This document shows positions 1 through 7,054 of a stretch of DNA of 23,007 nucleotides, piece by piece. Position 1 is the stretch's first letter. Each line of letters starts with the position of its first letter. The notes beneath the pieces are model-generated. The model searched no databases and was not told where the DNA came from. It saw only the letters and a program-made list of their open reading frames with translations. The DNA is from Luminiphilus sp. (GTDB lineage: Bacteria; Pseudomonadota; Gammaproteobacteria; Pseudomonadales; Halieaceae): assembly GCA_024638905.1 (NCBI GenBank), contig JAHEJH010000013.1:1-23007 (forward strand), read 5' to 3'. The position numbers and the translations under genes are program-made.

Positions 1-1127
1 AGCGCCGACTCCATATTCTCGAGGGTTACCTCGTTGCTTTTCTCAACATCGATGAAGTCATCCGCATTATCCGCGAGGAGGATGAGCCCAAAGCGGTGCT
101 GATGAAAACCTTCAAGATCTCCGATGTGCAGGCAGAAGCCATCCTTGATCTGAAGCTGCGTAACCTCGCCAAGCTTGAAGAAATGAAAATCCGCGGTGAG
201 CAGGATGAGCTCGCGGAGGAGCGCGACGGGTTGAAGAAAACCCTGGGCAGTGATGCGCGGCTCAAGACCTTGATCAAGCGCGAGCTGAAAGCCGTGGTTG
301 AGACTCACGGTGACGACCGCCGAGCGCCCATCACTGAGCGCGAGGAAGCCAAGGCCTTCAGTGAGCTGGAGCTGACCACCGCGGATCCGCTGACGATTGT
401 GTTGTCCGAAAAGGGCTGGATTCGTGCGGCAAAGGGCCACGACATTGACCCGGCATCGCTCAGTTACAAATCGGGTGATGGTTTCCGTTTTGCTTCCCGC
501 GGTAAATCGAATCTGCCGACGGTGGTGCTCGACTCGACGGGCAGAGCCTATACCTTGCCGACACATCAGTTACCCTCCGCCCGCGGTCAGGGAGAGCCCC
601 TGACAGGACGTATCAACCCGCCATCCGGCGCCACCTTCGAGGGGCTGTTGACCGGTGCAGAGGGGGATCGCTACTTGCTGGCGAGCGATGCGGGCTACGG
701 ATTTGTGGTGCAATTCGGGCAGCTGCAGGCGAAAAACAAGGCTGGCAAAGCAGTGCTCACTCTGCCCAAGGGCGCTCAGGTGTTGCCACCGGCAGCCATT
801 GCCCAAGGCGAAGAGCCGCTGGTAGTGGTGGCCACTAATGAGGGACGGATGCTGGTGTTCCCGCTGGCGGAACTGCCGGAGATGGCGCGGGGCAAGGGCA
901 ATAAATTGATCGGTATCCCGTCTGCTCGCGCGGCGGCACGGGAGGAGTTTGTGGCCGGACTCTGCGTGGTCACTGAGGGCGATACCCTTCAGGTGACCTC
1001 GGGTGGTCACTACCGCAACTTCAAGTGGTCCGAGCTGGAGCACTTCCGCGGGGAGCGGGGGCGCCGGGGTAGCAAGCTTCCGAAAGGCTATCAGCGGGTG
1101 ACGCGTCTGGAAGTAGTGACGGACTGA
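1..1127 (+). CDS. parC: DNA topoisomerase IV subunit A, C-terminal part (5' end outside window)
   Basis: The open frame enters from the left edge and ends with TGA at 1125-1127, giving about 374 residues. The first residues (RRLHILEGYLVAFLNIDEVI, then REEDEP) and the following KISDVQAEAILDLKLRNLAK stretch are the typical end of the type IIA topoisomerase breakage-reunion region with its coiled-coil arm. The remainder is the ParC C-terminal beta-propeller domain, which shapes DNA for decatenation. The catalytic tyrosine and winged-helix domain lie outside the window. ParC pairs with ParE to decatenate daughter chromosomes. ParC is preferred over GyrA because the C-terminal domain is short and diverged and because serB and a ytjB-like gene follow, an order known near parC in Pseudomonas. 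The gene converges on the next one, with 20 bp between stop codons and no clear terminator. Confidence 0.95.
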   Translation, partial: RRLHILEGYLVAFLNIDEVIRIIREEDEPKAVLMKTFKISDVQAEAILDLKLRNLAKLEEMKIRGEQDELAEERDGLKKTLGSDARLKTLIKRELKAVVETHGDDRRAPITEREEAKAFSELELTTADPLTIVLSEKGWIRAAKGHDIDPASLSYKSGDGFRFASRGKSNLPTVVLDSTGRAYTLPTHQLPSARGQGEPLTGRINPPSGATFEGLLTGAEGDRYLLASDAGYGFVVQFGQLQAKNKAGKAVLTLPKGAQVLPPAAIAQGEEPLVVVATNEGRMLVFPLAELPEMARGKGNKLIGIPSARAAAREEFVAGLCVVTEGDTLQVTSGGHYRNFKWSELEHFRGERGRRGSKLPKGYQRVTRLEVVTD

Positions 1128-1147
1128 CTCGCTTGCTTGACCAGTTG

Positions 1148-2422
1148 CTAGAAAGGTAGAAATCCCTGCGGCGTACCGTCGTCGCTGGGCGCAATGGCGC
1201 GTTGCAGAATGAGCAGTTGCCGCTCGAGCAGATCGAGGTGGCTACCGCTGATATCGCCGAGCGCCATCCACTGCTCGTCGATGACATCAATGCCAATGCG
1301 CGCGGTCAGACCCGTATCTTCTGCCGCTCGAGACGACAACAAAATGCCATCCAGATCTTGCTGGGCGAGCGCCAACAAGTCATCCAGTGTTGCCTGTGTG
1401 TAGAGGCCGGGGTAGATGTCTTCGTCATCGCCGCGCCCCAGTTCACTGATACCGATCGCCATGCCCGGGGTAAACGAGAGCCGCTCATGCTTCTCAGCAG
1501 TTTCGCTACAGCGAGACAAAAGCCAGGCGCAACTGGCCGCACGTAACACGGGTGACCCCGCTGCATGGGACCCCGAGAAATAGATCGCCAGTCCAAACTG
1601 GCGGATCACACTGAGATCCCCGCCGTAAAAACCGGCACTACCATACGCCATGCGATGCAGGCTGGAGACATAGCCTTGCAGGCGTGACTCATCCAGTGTG
1701 TCGAGGTAGGCGGGCAAGTGTTTCAGTGCGATGCAGAGAATCGCGGTGTCGCTGTAGTGCGCCTCATCCGACTCCTCGATGTCACGGGACTTCAGCAAGT
1801 GCAGCGGTAGCGCGTTGATGTGGTCTCGCAACTTGCGGACTTCATTGACGGAGGTTGAGCCCTCCTCTGTGATGGCATCCAACTGGGCCACCGCCTCGCT
1901 GATGTTACTGGCCAGTCGCTGACCCATGGGTCTCGTCAGGGCATACACCGCGGTGCTTAAGAGCACAGACAGCGCGATCAAACCCCAGATCAGGGTCTCT
2001 CGAGCTGCGCGTTGTTCAGCCAAATCCAGATACAGCTCAACGTTTCCCGCTGTATCACCGTCGATCAGTACCGGATATCGGTGCGCCTTTGCATCAGCCG
2101 GTATCGCGCCTCGGGTGGCGATTTCCAGACCTTCCACATCTAGCACCCTCGCTGCGGCGAACAGGGTTTGGTCAGTATAAAATTGCAGCTCGGTTACCAA
2201 TCGCAGCCGGTCCCCGGTGGCCAGCTCGGTGCCGGCGCGACTGGCAAGCTGTCGCACGGCGGCATCGGCGTGCTCGGCCAGCGTCACGTTTTGAATGGAT
2301 TGCGTCGATTGCGCGGCCACCCCAACCAGCGTCAGTGTGGCTAGCAGGCAGCAGCCTGCTGCCGCTAGCGCCAGTTGCTGCGACAGCGGCTGATTACGCA
2401 AACGTTGCAATAGTTGCTCCAA
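1148..2422 (-). CDS. YtjB/AhpA-like two-TM inner-membrane protein with a degenerate cyclase-like C-terminal domain
   Basis: This is a 424-residue protein with one transmembrane helix near residues 14-37, a periplasmic segment of about 100 residues, a second helix near 142-163 and a cytoplasmic C-terminal half. It is transcribed divergently from serB, as smp/ytjB is in E. coli, which supports membership of the AhpA/YtjB family, whose biochemical role is unsettled. The start is TTG at 2422: a perfect GGAGG lies at 2429-2433 on the plus complement, six bases upstream, and no ATG is better placed. The cytoplasmic half (about residues 220-400) has the spacing of a class III nucleotide cyclase fold, with blocks AILCIALKHLPAYLDTL, RQFGLAIYFSG, FTPGMAIGISEL and DGILLSSRAAEDTGL. 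However, the metal-binding aspartates of active cyclases are not evident, so it would be a sensory or binding relic. The family call is moderately sure; the cyclase resemblance is inference. Confidence 0.75.
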   Translation of the reverse strand: MEQLLQRLRNQPLSQQLALAAAGCCLLATLTLVGVAAQSTQSIQNVTLAEHADAAVRQLASRAGTELATGDRLRLVTELQFYTDQTLFAAARVLDVEGLEIATRGAIPADAKAHRYPVLIDGDTAGNVELYLDLAEQRAARETLIWGLIALSVLLSTAVYALTRPMGQRLASNISEAVAQLDAITEEGSTSVNEVRKLRDHINALPLHLLKSRDIEESDEAHYSDTAILCIALKHLPAYLDTLDESRLQGYVSSLHRMAYGSAGFYGGDLSVIRQFGLAIYFSGSHAAGSPVLRAASCAWLLSRCSETAEKHERLSFTPGMAIGISELGRGDDEDIYPGLYTQATLDDLLALAQQDLDGILLSSRAAEDTGLTARIGIDVIDEQWMALGDISGSHLDLLERQLLILQRAIAPSDDGTPQGFLPF

Positions 2423-2465
2423 AGAGAACCTCCGGTGACGCCGAGATCAGTATAAACTCACCACA

Positions 2466-2489
2466 TGCCGCTTTAGGACGATAGCGGCA
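2466..2489. repeat. 7-bp perfect inverted repeat in the divergent ytjB-like/serB spacer
   Basis: TGCCGCT at 2466-2472 and AGCGGCA at 2483-2489 are perfect complements around a 10-base spacer. The repeat sits in the 102-bp divergent intergenic region, about 35 bp before the serB start. It could be an operator half-site pair (17-bp centre-to-centre, about 1.6 helical turns) or a hairpin in the serB leader. No T-run follows it, so it is not an intrinsic terminator. A possible minus-strand -10 (TATACT, plus complement 2449-2454) lies beside it, without a convincing -35. Confidence 0.4.
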
Positions 2490-2524
2490 CATCTTCTTCG
2501 TTCTTCGACCTGATAGAGAACCCC

Positions 2525-3445
2525 GTGGTGAATGCGACGCACATGATTGTACTGATGGTGCCCCAGGGAGTGGCGCTGGAGGTGAATCGGGTCGCTGAAG
2601 TCGTTCAGGCAGCAGATGCTGAAGTGATCGAAACCCGCAATGTGCCGGTGCCGGTCACACTGTCTGATCGTCGCACTGTTCACAATCTGCTGGTCAGCAG
2701 CGCCGATACTGAGGGCCTCTCCTCAAGCCTACGAGCCCTTTCTGATGAACATGGCGTCGACATCGCACTGCAGCCGCGTGCGGCGCGATGTCAGTCATAT
2801 CGGGTGGCGGTTTTTGATATGGACTCCACGCTCATTGACTGCGAGGTCATTGATGAGCTCGCGGCGGCGGCAGGTGTCGGCGAACAAGTTGCTGAGATCA
2901 CGGCTCAGGCGATGCGCGGTGAGCTCGACTTTGATGAGAGTTATCGCACCCGGCTTGCGCTCCTGAAGGGCCTTGATGCGAGCGCGATTGCGGACTTGGC
3001 TGACCGGTTGCCGGTGAAGGAGGGCCTGCGGGAAATGACCACCACACTCAAGGCCCAAGGGATGACGCTGGCGATTTTCTCTGGCGGCTTTATGCCGATC
3101 GCAGAGCGGCTGCAGGCGGACTACGGATTTGACGAGGTGGTGGCCAATACGCTGGAGATCGAATCCGGCAAAGTCACCGGCAGAGTGGTGCCGCCTATCG
3201 TCAATCGAGAGCACAAGGCGGTGGCCTTACATGCCCTCGCCACCCGCTTGGGCATTGGCGTTGACGCCTGTATCGCCGTGGGTGATGGCGCCAATGATCT
3301 CGACATGATGGCGATGGCAGGCTTGGGCGTGGCGTTCCACGCGAAACCCGCGGTGCGCGCCGCGAGCCCCATTGAGGTCACCCACTGCGGTCTCGATGGG
3401 GTGTGTTACCTGCTGGGCAGTGAGGGCGAATTCGTCGATACCTGA
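2525..3445 (+). CDS. serB: Phosphoserine phosphatase SerB
   Basis: SerB removes phosphate from L-phosphoserine, the last step of serine biosynthesis, in the cytoplasm. The 306-residue protein has an N-terminal ACT-type regulatory region (about residues 5-85) and a C-terminal HAD-superfamily catalytic domain. HAD motif I is FDMDSTL (residues 97-103; Asp98 is the predicted nucleophile and Asp100 the acid/base), followed by the DCEVIDELA cap. Motif II is FSGGF, and motif IV is VGDGANDLDMM with its metal-binding Asp. The length is close to that of E. coli SerB (322). The start is GTG at 2525; a second GTG follows at once, and the first ATG (2543) has no Shine-Dalgarno, so the start is uncertain by a few codons. 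The gene is divergent from the ytjB-like gene, as in E. coli. Confidence 0.96.
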   Translation: MVNATHMIVLMVPQGVALEVNRVAEVVQAADAEVIETRNVPVPVTLSDRRTVHNLLVSSADTEGLSSSLRALSDEHGVDIALQPRAARCQSYRVAVFDMDSTLIDCEVIDELAAAAGVGEQVAEITAQAMRGELDFDESYRTRLALLKGLDASAIADLADRLPVKEGLREMTTTLKAQGMTLAIFSGGFMPIAERLQADYGFDEVVANTLEIESGKVTGRVVPPIVNREHKAVALHALATRLGIGVDACIAVGDGANDLDMMAMAGLGVAFHAKPAVRAASPIEVTHCGLDGVCYLLGSEGEFVDT

Positions 3446-3492
3446 ACTTCGGGCCTTAGCGCCTGATGATGCTTAGAGCTCATGCCCTAAGG

Positions 3493-3498
3493 TATGAT
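3493..3498 (+). promoter_or_regulatory. Possible -10 element of an efp promoter
   Basis: TATGAT, a good match to the sigma-70 -10 consensus, lies 29 bases before the efp ATG, in the 81-bp serB-efp spacer. It would give a leader of about 22 bases. No good TTGACA-like -35 lies 16-18 bases upstream, so the call is tentative. Overlapping inverted repeats flank this area (CCTTAG at 3454-3459 with CTAAGG at 3487-3492; CTTAG at 3472-3476 with CTAAG at 3487-3491). These could be a regulator site or chance. Confidence 0.35.
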
Positions 3499-3526
3499 CG
3501 CGTTTTTGCTCAGCGGGTCGTCGACG

Positions 3527-4099
3527 ATGCCAAACTTCTCAACCAACGAATTCAAGCCCGGCCTGAAGGTCATGCTCGACGGCGACCCTTGTTCCATCCT
3601 TGAGAACGAGTTCGTCAAGCCCGGGAAGGGGCAAGCATTCAACCGCGTCAAACTCCGCAACCTCAAGTCCGGGCGCGTGTGGGAGCGTACCTTTAAATCA
3701 GGAGACACCCTCGAGGGGGCCGACGTCATGGACGTGGACCTTGAGTATTCCTATACCGACGGCGAGTTCTGGCACTTTATGGACCCCTCAACTTACGAGC
3801 AGTTCGGTGCTGACCGTGATGCGGTGGGTGAAGCCGAGAAGTGGCTCAAAGAGCAGGAGCGGTACGAAATCACGCTCTACAACGGCACGCCGCTGGCCGT
3901 GATACCTCCCAATTTCATCGAGCTGGAAATCACCGAGACCGACCCGGGCCTGAAGGGAGATACGGCGCAGGGGGGCAGCAAGCCAGCTACCTTGAGCACG
4001 GGAGCGGTGGTGCGGGTGCCGCTATTTATCACCGAGGGTGAGGTCATCCGCGTTGATACCCGTACCGGTGAATATGTGAGTCGCGCCAGCAAAAGCTGA
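3527..4099 (+). CDS. efp: Translation elongation factor P
   Basis: EF-P binds between the P and E sites of the ribosome and relieves stalling at consecutive prolines. The 190-residue protein matches the E. coli length (188). It has the KOW-like N-terminal domain with the loop FVKPGKGQAF, then two OB-fold domains, ending in the typical ITEGEVIRVDTRTGEYVSR strand. I chose ATG 3527, not the in-frame ATG at 3494, because family members begin close to this point and because it places the modified lysine of PGKGQ exactly at residue 34, as in E. coli. Lys34 (not Arg32) implies the beta-lysylation route, in agreement with epmA immediately downstream. The TGA stop at 4097 is also the first of five in-frame TGAs at 15-base intervals in the following repeat array. 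Confidence 0.97.
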   Translation: MPNFSTNEFKPGLKVMLDGDPCSILENEFVKPGKGQAFNRVKLRNLKSGRVWERTFKSGDTLEGADVMDVDLEYSYTDGEFWHFMDPSTYEQFGADRDAVGEAEKWLKEQERYEITLYNGTPLAVIPPNFIELEITETDPGLKGDTAQGGSKPATLSTGAVVRVPLFITEGEVIRVDTRTGEYVSRASKS

Positions 4100-4171
4100 C
4101 CCGCGAGCGACTGATCCTTGAGCGACTGATCCGTGAGTGACTGATCCGTGAGTGACTGATCCGTGAGTGAA
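4097..4171 (+). repeat. Five 15-bp direct repeats spanning the efp stop and the epmA start
   Basis: In the frame shared by efp and epmA the array reads as five 15-base units: TGA CCC GCG AGC GAC, TGA TCC TTG AGC GAC, TGA TCC GTG AGT GAC (twice), and TGA TCC GTG AGT GAA. The efp stop is the first TGA, and further TGAs fall at 4112, 4127, 4142 and 4157. Units two to four hold a potential start codon (TTG, GTG, GTG) followed by two codons and a stop. Only in the last unit does a change (GAC TGA to GAA TGG) open the frame into epmA. The repeats grow more exact towards epmA, as expected for recent slippage duplication of the epmA start region. Confidence 0.93.
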
Positions 4172-5122
4172 TGGTTTCCCTCAGCGTCGCCGGAGAGCCT
4201 CGCCGCGAGGGCAGAATTACTGCGGGTGCTGCGCCGGTTCTTTGTCGATCGCGGTGTGCTGGAAGTCGACACCCCGCTGCTTTCCCAAGGCACTATTCCT
4301 GACGCCGGCATCGATGCTTTCAGGCTGCCTGGCGAGGCTGACGAACCGGATAGGTACCTGCAAACCTCACCAGAAAGCGCAATGAAGCGCCTTTTGGCAG
4401 CCGGCGCCGGCGATATTTTTCAGATCTGCAAAGCATTTCGCCAGGGTGAGGCGGGCCGTCATCATAATCCCGAATTCACCCTGCTCGAGTGGTATCGGGT
4501 CGGCTCGGACCACGCCGCTTTGATGCGAGAGGTCGCCGAATTGTTGGGCATCGTTCTGAAATCGGATGGCTGGCAGATCTGGCCCTATCGAGCCCTTTTT
4601 ATTGAACTGCTCGGTGTGGACCCTCTGGATGAGCAGACCAGTTTGACGGGACTCACTGATCTCGCCCAATCCCGGATCGGTGTGCTGCCGGAGAGTCTCG
4701 ACCGTGATGCCGTACTCGATTTACTGATGAGCCACTGTATCGAGCCCGAGATCAGTGATTGGGGGATGGTGTTTGTCACGGATTTTCCATTGTCGCAGGC
4801 GGCCATGGCACGGTGCATCCCCATGGGCGATGTCGACGTTGCCGCGCGCTTTGAGTGCTATCTGAACGGGAAAGAGTTAGCCAACGGATACTGGGAGCAA
4901 ATCGACCCCGACGCGCTTGCCGCGCAGTTGCACGCCGAGAACACTCGTCGGCAGCAGCGCGGGCTGCCGCTGCGCCCCATTGATGGACGCCTGCTGGCCG
5001 CTCACCGTCACGGCCTGCCGGAGTGCGCCGGAGTTGCGCTGGGTGTGGATCGGTTGCTCGCCTTGAAGTTGGGCGTTGAAGGTGTCGCGGAGACCATCAG
5101 CTTCGGCTGGGATAGGGCGTGA
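4163..5122 (+). CDS. epmA: EF-P--(R)-beta-lysine ligase EpmA (GenX/PoxA/YjeA)
   Basis: EpmA is a lysyl-tRNA synthetase paralogue that attaches (R)-beta-lysine to Lys34 of EF-P rather than to tRNA. The 319-residue protein (E. coli 325) lacks the tRNA-binding OB domain and consists of the class II synthetase core. Visible family motifs are RRFFVDRGVLEVDTPLLSQ (motif 1 area), LQTSPESAMKRLLAAG, FRQGEAGRHHNPEFTLLEWY (motif 2), FECYLNGKELANGYWEQ and GVALGVDRLLAL (motif 3). The start is GTG 4163, since in-frame TGAs lie 6, 21, 36 and 51 bases upstream and the N-terminus aligns with E. coli EpmA. It has no obvious Shine-Dalgarno and lies inside the last copy of a 15-bp repeat array. Position and frame suggest co-transcription with efp, and reinitiation after the efp stop is possible. 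epmB, whose product makes beta-lysine, is not in the window. Confidence 0.95.
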   Translation: MSEWFPSASPESLAARAELLRVLRRFFVDRGVLEVDTPLLSQGTIPDAGIDAFRLPGEADEPDRYLQTSPESAMKRLLAAGAGDIFQICKAFRQGEAGRHHNPEFTLLEWYRVGSDHAALMREVAELLGIVLKSDGWQIWPYRALFIELLGVDPLDEQTSLTGLTDLAQSRIGVLPESLDRDAVLDLLMSHCIEPEISDWGMVFVTDFPLSQAAMARCIPMGDVDVAARFECYLNGKELANGYWEQIDPDALAAQLHAENTRRQQRGLPLRPIDGRLLAAHRHGLPECAGVALGVDRLLALKLGVEGVAETISFGWDRA

Positions 5123-5170
5123 TCTAAGGCGCATTTTTTAGCCTCCTCGCCGAGTGAGACCCAGTGGTGA

Positions 5171-5629
5171 TTATTGTTTTGCTGGCGCTGCTGTAGCGAT
5201 GATCGGGCCGTAAATGTCGATAAATTCTTTGGGCGGCCTTTTAGGGGCACCTGTCGATATCTCGATACACACAAACTCCAGGACGCCACGAAAAACGGTT
5301 TCGCCAGTTCGCTCACAGGCCACCTGCAGTCGACGTGTCATTTTCATCTTGCCCGCCCATTCCGTAATCCAGGTGCCCACTAGTAATTGATCGCCCGCCC
5401 GGGTTGCTTTCAGATAATCGTACTCAGCGTGAGTCAGTGCCATGGCGCGGTCGAGGCGCTGGTAGTCCTCGGCTCCCAAACCGAGCGCAGTGGTGTGCGC
5501 CCATGCGGCGTCCATGCACCACTCAACATAGTGAGTGTTCCGGGTGTGGGCGAGCGCGTCGATATGCGCCGCCTCAACGGTGACCGGCCACAAATAAGGA
5601 TCGGCAAAATCCCATTGCGGGGCCGTCAT
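5171..5629 (-). CDS. Hotdog-fold acyl-CoA thioesterase (4HBT family)
   Basis: The 152-residue protein fits the 4-hydroxybenzoyl-CoA/acyl-CoA thioesterase family of hotdog-fold enzymes, which hydrolyse acyl-CoA or acyl-ACP thioesters in the cytoplasm. The signature region is IDALAHTRNTHYVEW at about residues 23-37, corresponding to the family's D-x-x-G-H-x-N-x-x-x-Y block with Asp24 as candidate catalytic residue. Further family-like strands are MALTHAEYDYLKATRAGDQL and FRGVLEFVCIE. The frame stays open upstream, but ATG 5629 is preferred because it overlaps the stop of the NhaC gene as ATGA, a standard coupled junction. It is the last gene of the minus-strand operon led by the FAD oxidoreductase and converges on epmA with 48 bp between. 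The substrate is unknown; in this setting a modified acyl chain is plausible but unproven. Confidence 0.85.
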   Translation of the reverse strand: MTAPQWDFADPYLWPVTVEAAHIDALAHTRNTHYVEWCMDAAWAHTTALGLGAEDYQRLDRAMALTHAEYDYLKATRAGDQLLVGTWITEWAGKMKMTRRLQVACERTGETVFRGVLEFVCIEISTGAPKRPPKEFIDIYGPIIATAAPAKQ

Positions 5630-7044
5630 GCGCTGGCCGCCTCGGCGGGGGGCTGCGCGATCATCAGGTAGCCGAAGATCACCGCCAGCACGGGACAAAT
5701 CAGATTGAACAGCGCATAGGGCGCGTATTCGAATGTCGCAACGCCCAGCGTTGCCGCCATAAACGCGCCGCAGGTGTTCCAGGGGATCAGCACTGAGGTG
5801 AGGGTGGCGGAATCTTCCAGCGTGCGGGACAGGCTGAGTCGGTTCAGCCCGCGGTCATCGTAGGCAGGCATAAACAGGCGGCCGGGCAACGTGATAGCGA
5901 GAAACTGATCAGCGGCGAGCACATTGGTGATGAAACCGCCTCCCACGGTGGCCAGTATCAGATCCCCGGTACGTTTCACGCCTCGCAGGACCTGATCAAG
6001 CAGCTGCCGCAGAATGCCCGTGCTGTCGAGCATCCCGCCGAAGGTCATCGCAGTCAGAATGAGAAAGATGGTGTTCAGCATGCTGGCCAAGCCGCCCTTG
6101 TCGAGCAGTTTGCTGAGCTCGCCCATGCCCTCGGGTGACTGATATCCCGAGAACAGCGCCATCCAGAGCCCCTGAATCAGGGGTGCCGGCGAGTCTGCGT
6201 GACTGGCAAGTGCTAGCGCGCGCACCACGTCTGTCTGAAAGGCGGCGGCATAGAGCGTGCCCGAGAGGGTGCATATCAAGATGGCGGGGTAGGCGGGTAC
6301 CCGGAAATAGATTAGCGCCAGCATCATTGCGAGAGGCGAGAGAACCCAGGGGGAGATCGTAAATTGGTTGGCTAAGGCAGTGCGGATCTCGGTGATGTTC
6401 TCGGGGGTGGCGGCGCCCTCACTGCCGATGAAAGAAAAAATCACCAGTGCTGCAATGAAGGCGGGCAGGGTCGTCCAGAGCATGTTTTTGATGTGCTCAA
6501 AAAGATCGACGCCCACCGCTGCGGCGGCCAGATTGGTGGTATCTGAGAGCGGCGAGAGTTTGTCGCCAAAATAGGCGCCCGAGATCACAGCACCGGCCGT
6601 GATAGCGGGCGACAGCGAGTAGGTGGTGGCGATGCCCATGAGGCCGATGCCCAGTGTCCCTGCGACGGTCCACGAGCTGCCGAGGCTCAATGACGCCAGC
6701 GCACAGATGACGGCGGATGCCGCGTAAAAGAAACCGGGGTCCAGCAGCTGCACCCCGTAATAGATCATGCCCGGGACGGTGCCACTGATAATCCAGCTGC
6801 CGATCAGCGCTCCTACAGAGAGCAGAATCATCATGGGCATGATCGAGACGGTAATCGCGCCGACCATGCCGTCCTGAATCGCCTGCCAACTCATGCCGCG
6901 GCGCCAGCCCACCAGCATGGTGGCGGCCGAGGCAATGATCAGTGCAACTTGATTGGGTCCGTAGGACGCATCCGAGCCAAACAGCGCCACCGAGGCAGAG
7001 AGCAGTAAAACCAGCAGCGCGATCGGCGCGAGGGACAGCAGCAT
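5626..7044 (-). CDS. NhaC-family Na+/H+ antiporter
   Basis: This is a 472-residue integral membrane protein with many hydrophobic helices (about eleven). It contains the NhaC hallmark GAYFGDKLSPLSDTTNLAA at roughly residues 156-174, and a second half with TLEDSATLTSVLIPWNTCGAF, also typical of NhaC. The family exchanges Na+ for H+, and some members exchange organic ions (for example malate/lactate), so the substrate is not fixed by sequence. ATG 7044 lies 10 bases after the stop of the Cfa-like gene, and the 3' end overlaps the thioesterase start by 4 bases. It therefore sits inside the predicted sigma-E operon, an unusual place for an antiporter. Its product could compensate for ion leak when membrane lipids are oxidised or remodelled, but this is inference. 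Confidence 0.88.
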   Translation of the reverse strand: MLLSLAPIALLVLLLSASVALFGSDASYGPNQVALIIASAATMLVGWRRGMSWQAIQDGMVGAITVSIMPMMILLSVGALIGSWIISGTVPGMIYYGVQLLDPGFFYAASAVICALASLSLGSSWTVAGTLGIGLMGIATTYSLSPAITAGAVISGAYFGDKLSPLSDTTNLAAAAVGVDLFEHIKNMLWTTLPAFIAALVIFSFIGSEGAATPENITEIRTALANQFTISPWVLSPLAMMLALIYFRVPAYPAILICTLSGTLYAAAFQTDVVRALALASHADSPAPLIQGLWMALFSGYQSPEGMGELSKLLDKGGLASMLNTIFLILTAMTFGGMLDSTGILRQLLDQVLRGVKRTGDLILATVGGGFITNVLAADQFLAITLPGRLFMPAYDDRGLNRLSLSRTLEDSATLTSVLIPWNTCGAFMAATLGVATFEYAPYALFNLICPVLAVIFGYLMIAQPPAEAASA

Positions 7045-7054
7045 AGGCGATAGA

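Noticed and set aside
3494..3526. Earlier in-frame ATG for efp
   Set aside because: It adds 11 residues not found in EF-P, overlaps the likely -10 element, and would shift the modified lysine away from position 34.
4112..4162. TGATCC copies in the efp-epmA repeats as sigma-E -35 elements
   Set aside because: No TAAGA-like -10 lies 18 bases downstream of any copy; the motif is a by-product of the repeat unit.
5123..5170. Terminator between the convergent epmA and thioesterase genes
   Set aside because: There is a T-run (near 5134-5139) but only four-base arms could be paired, so no hairpin can be supported.
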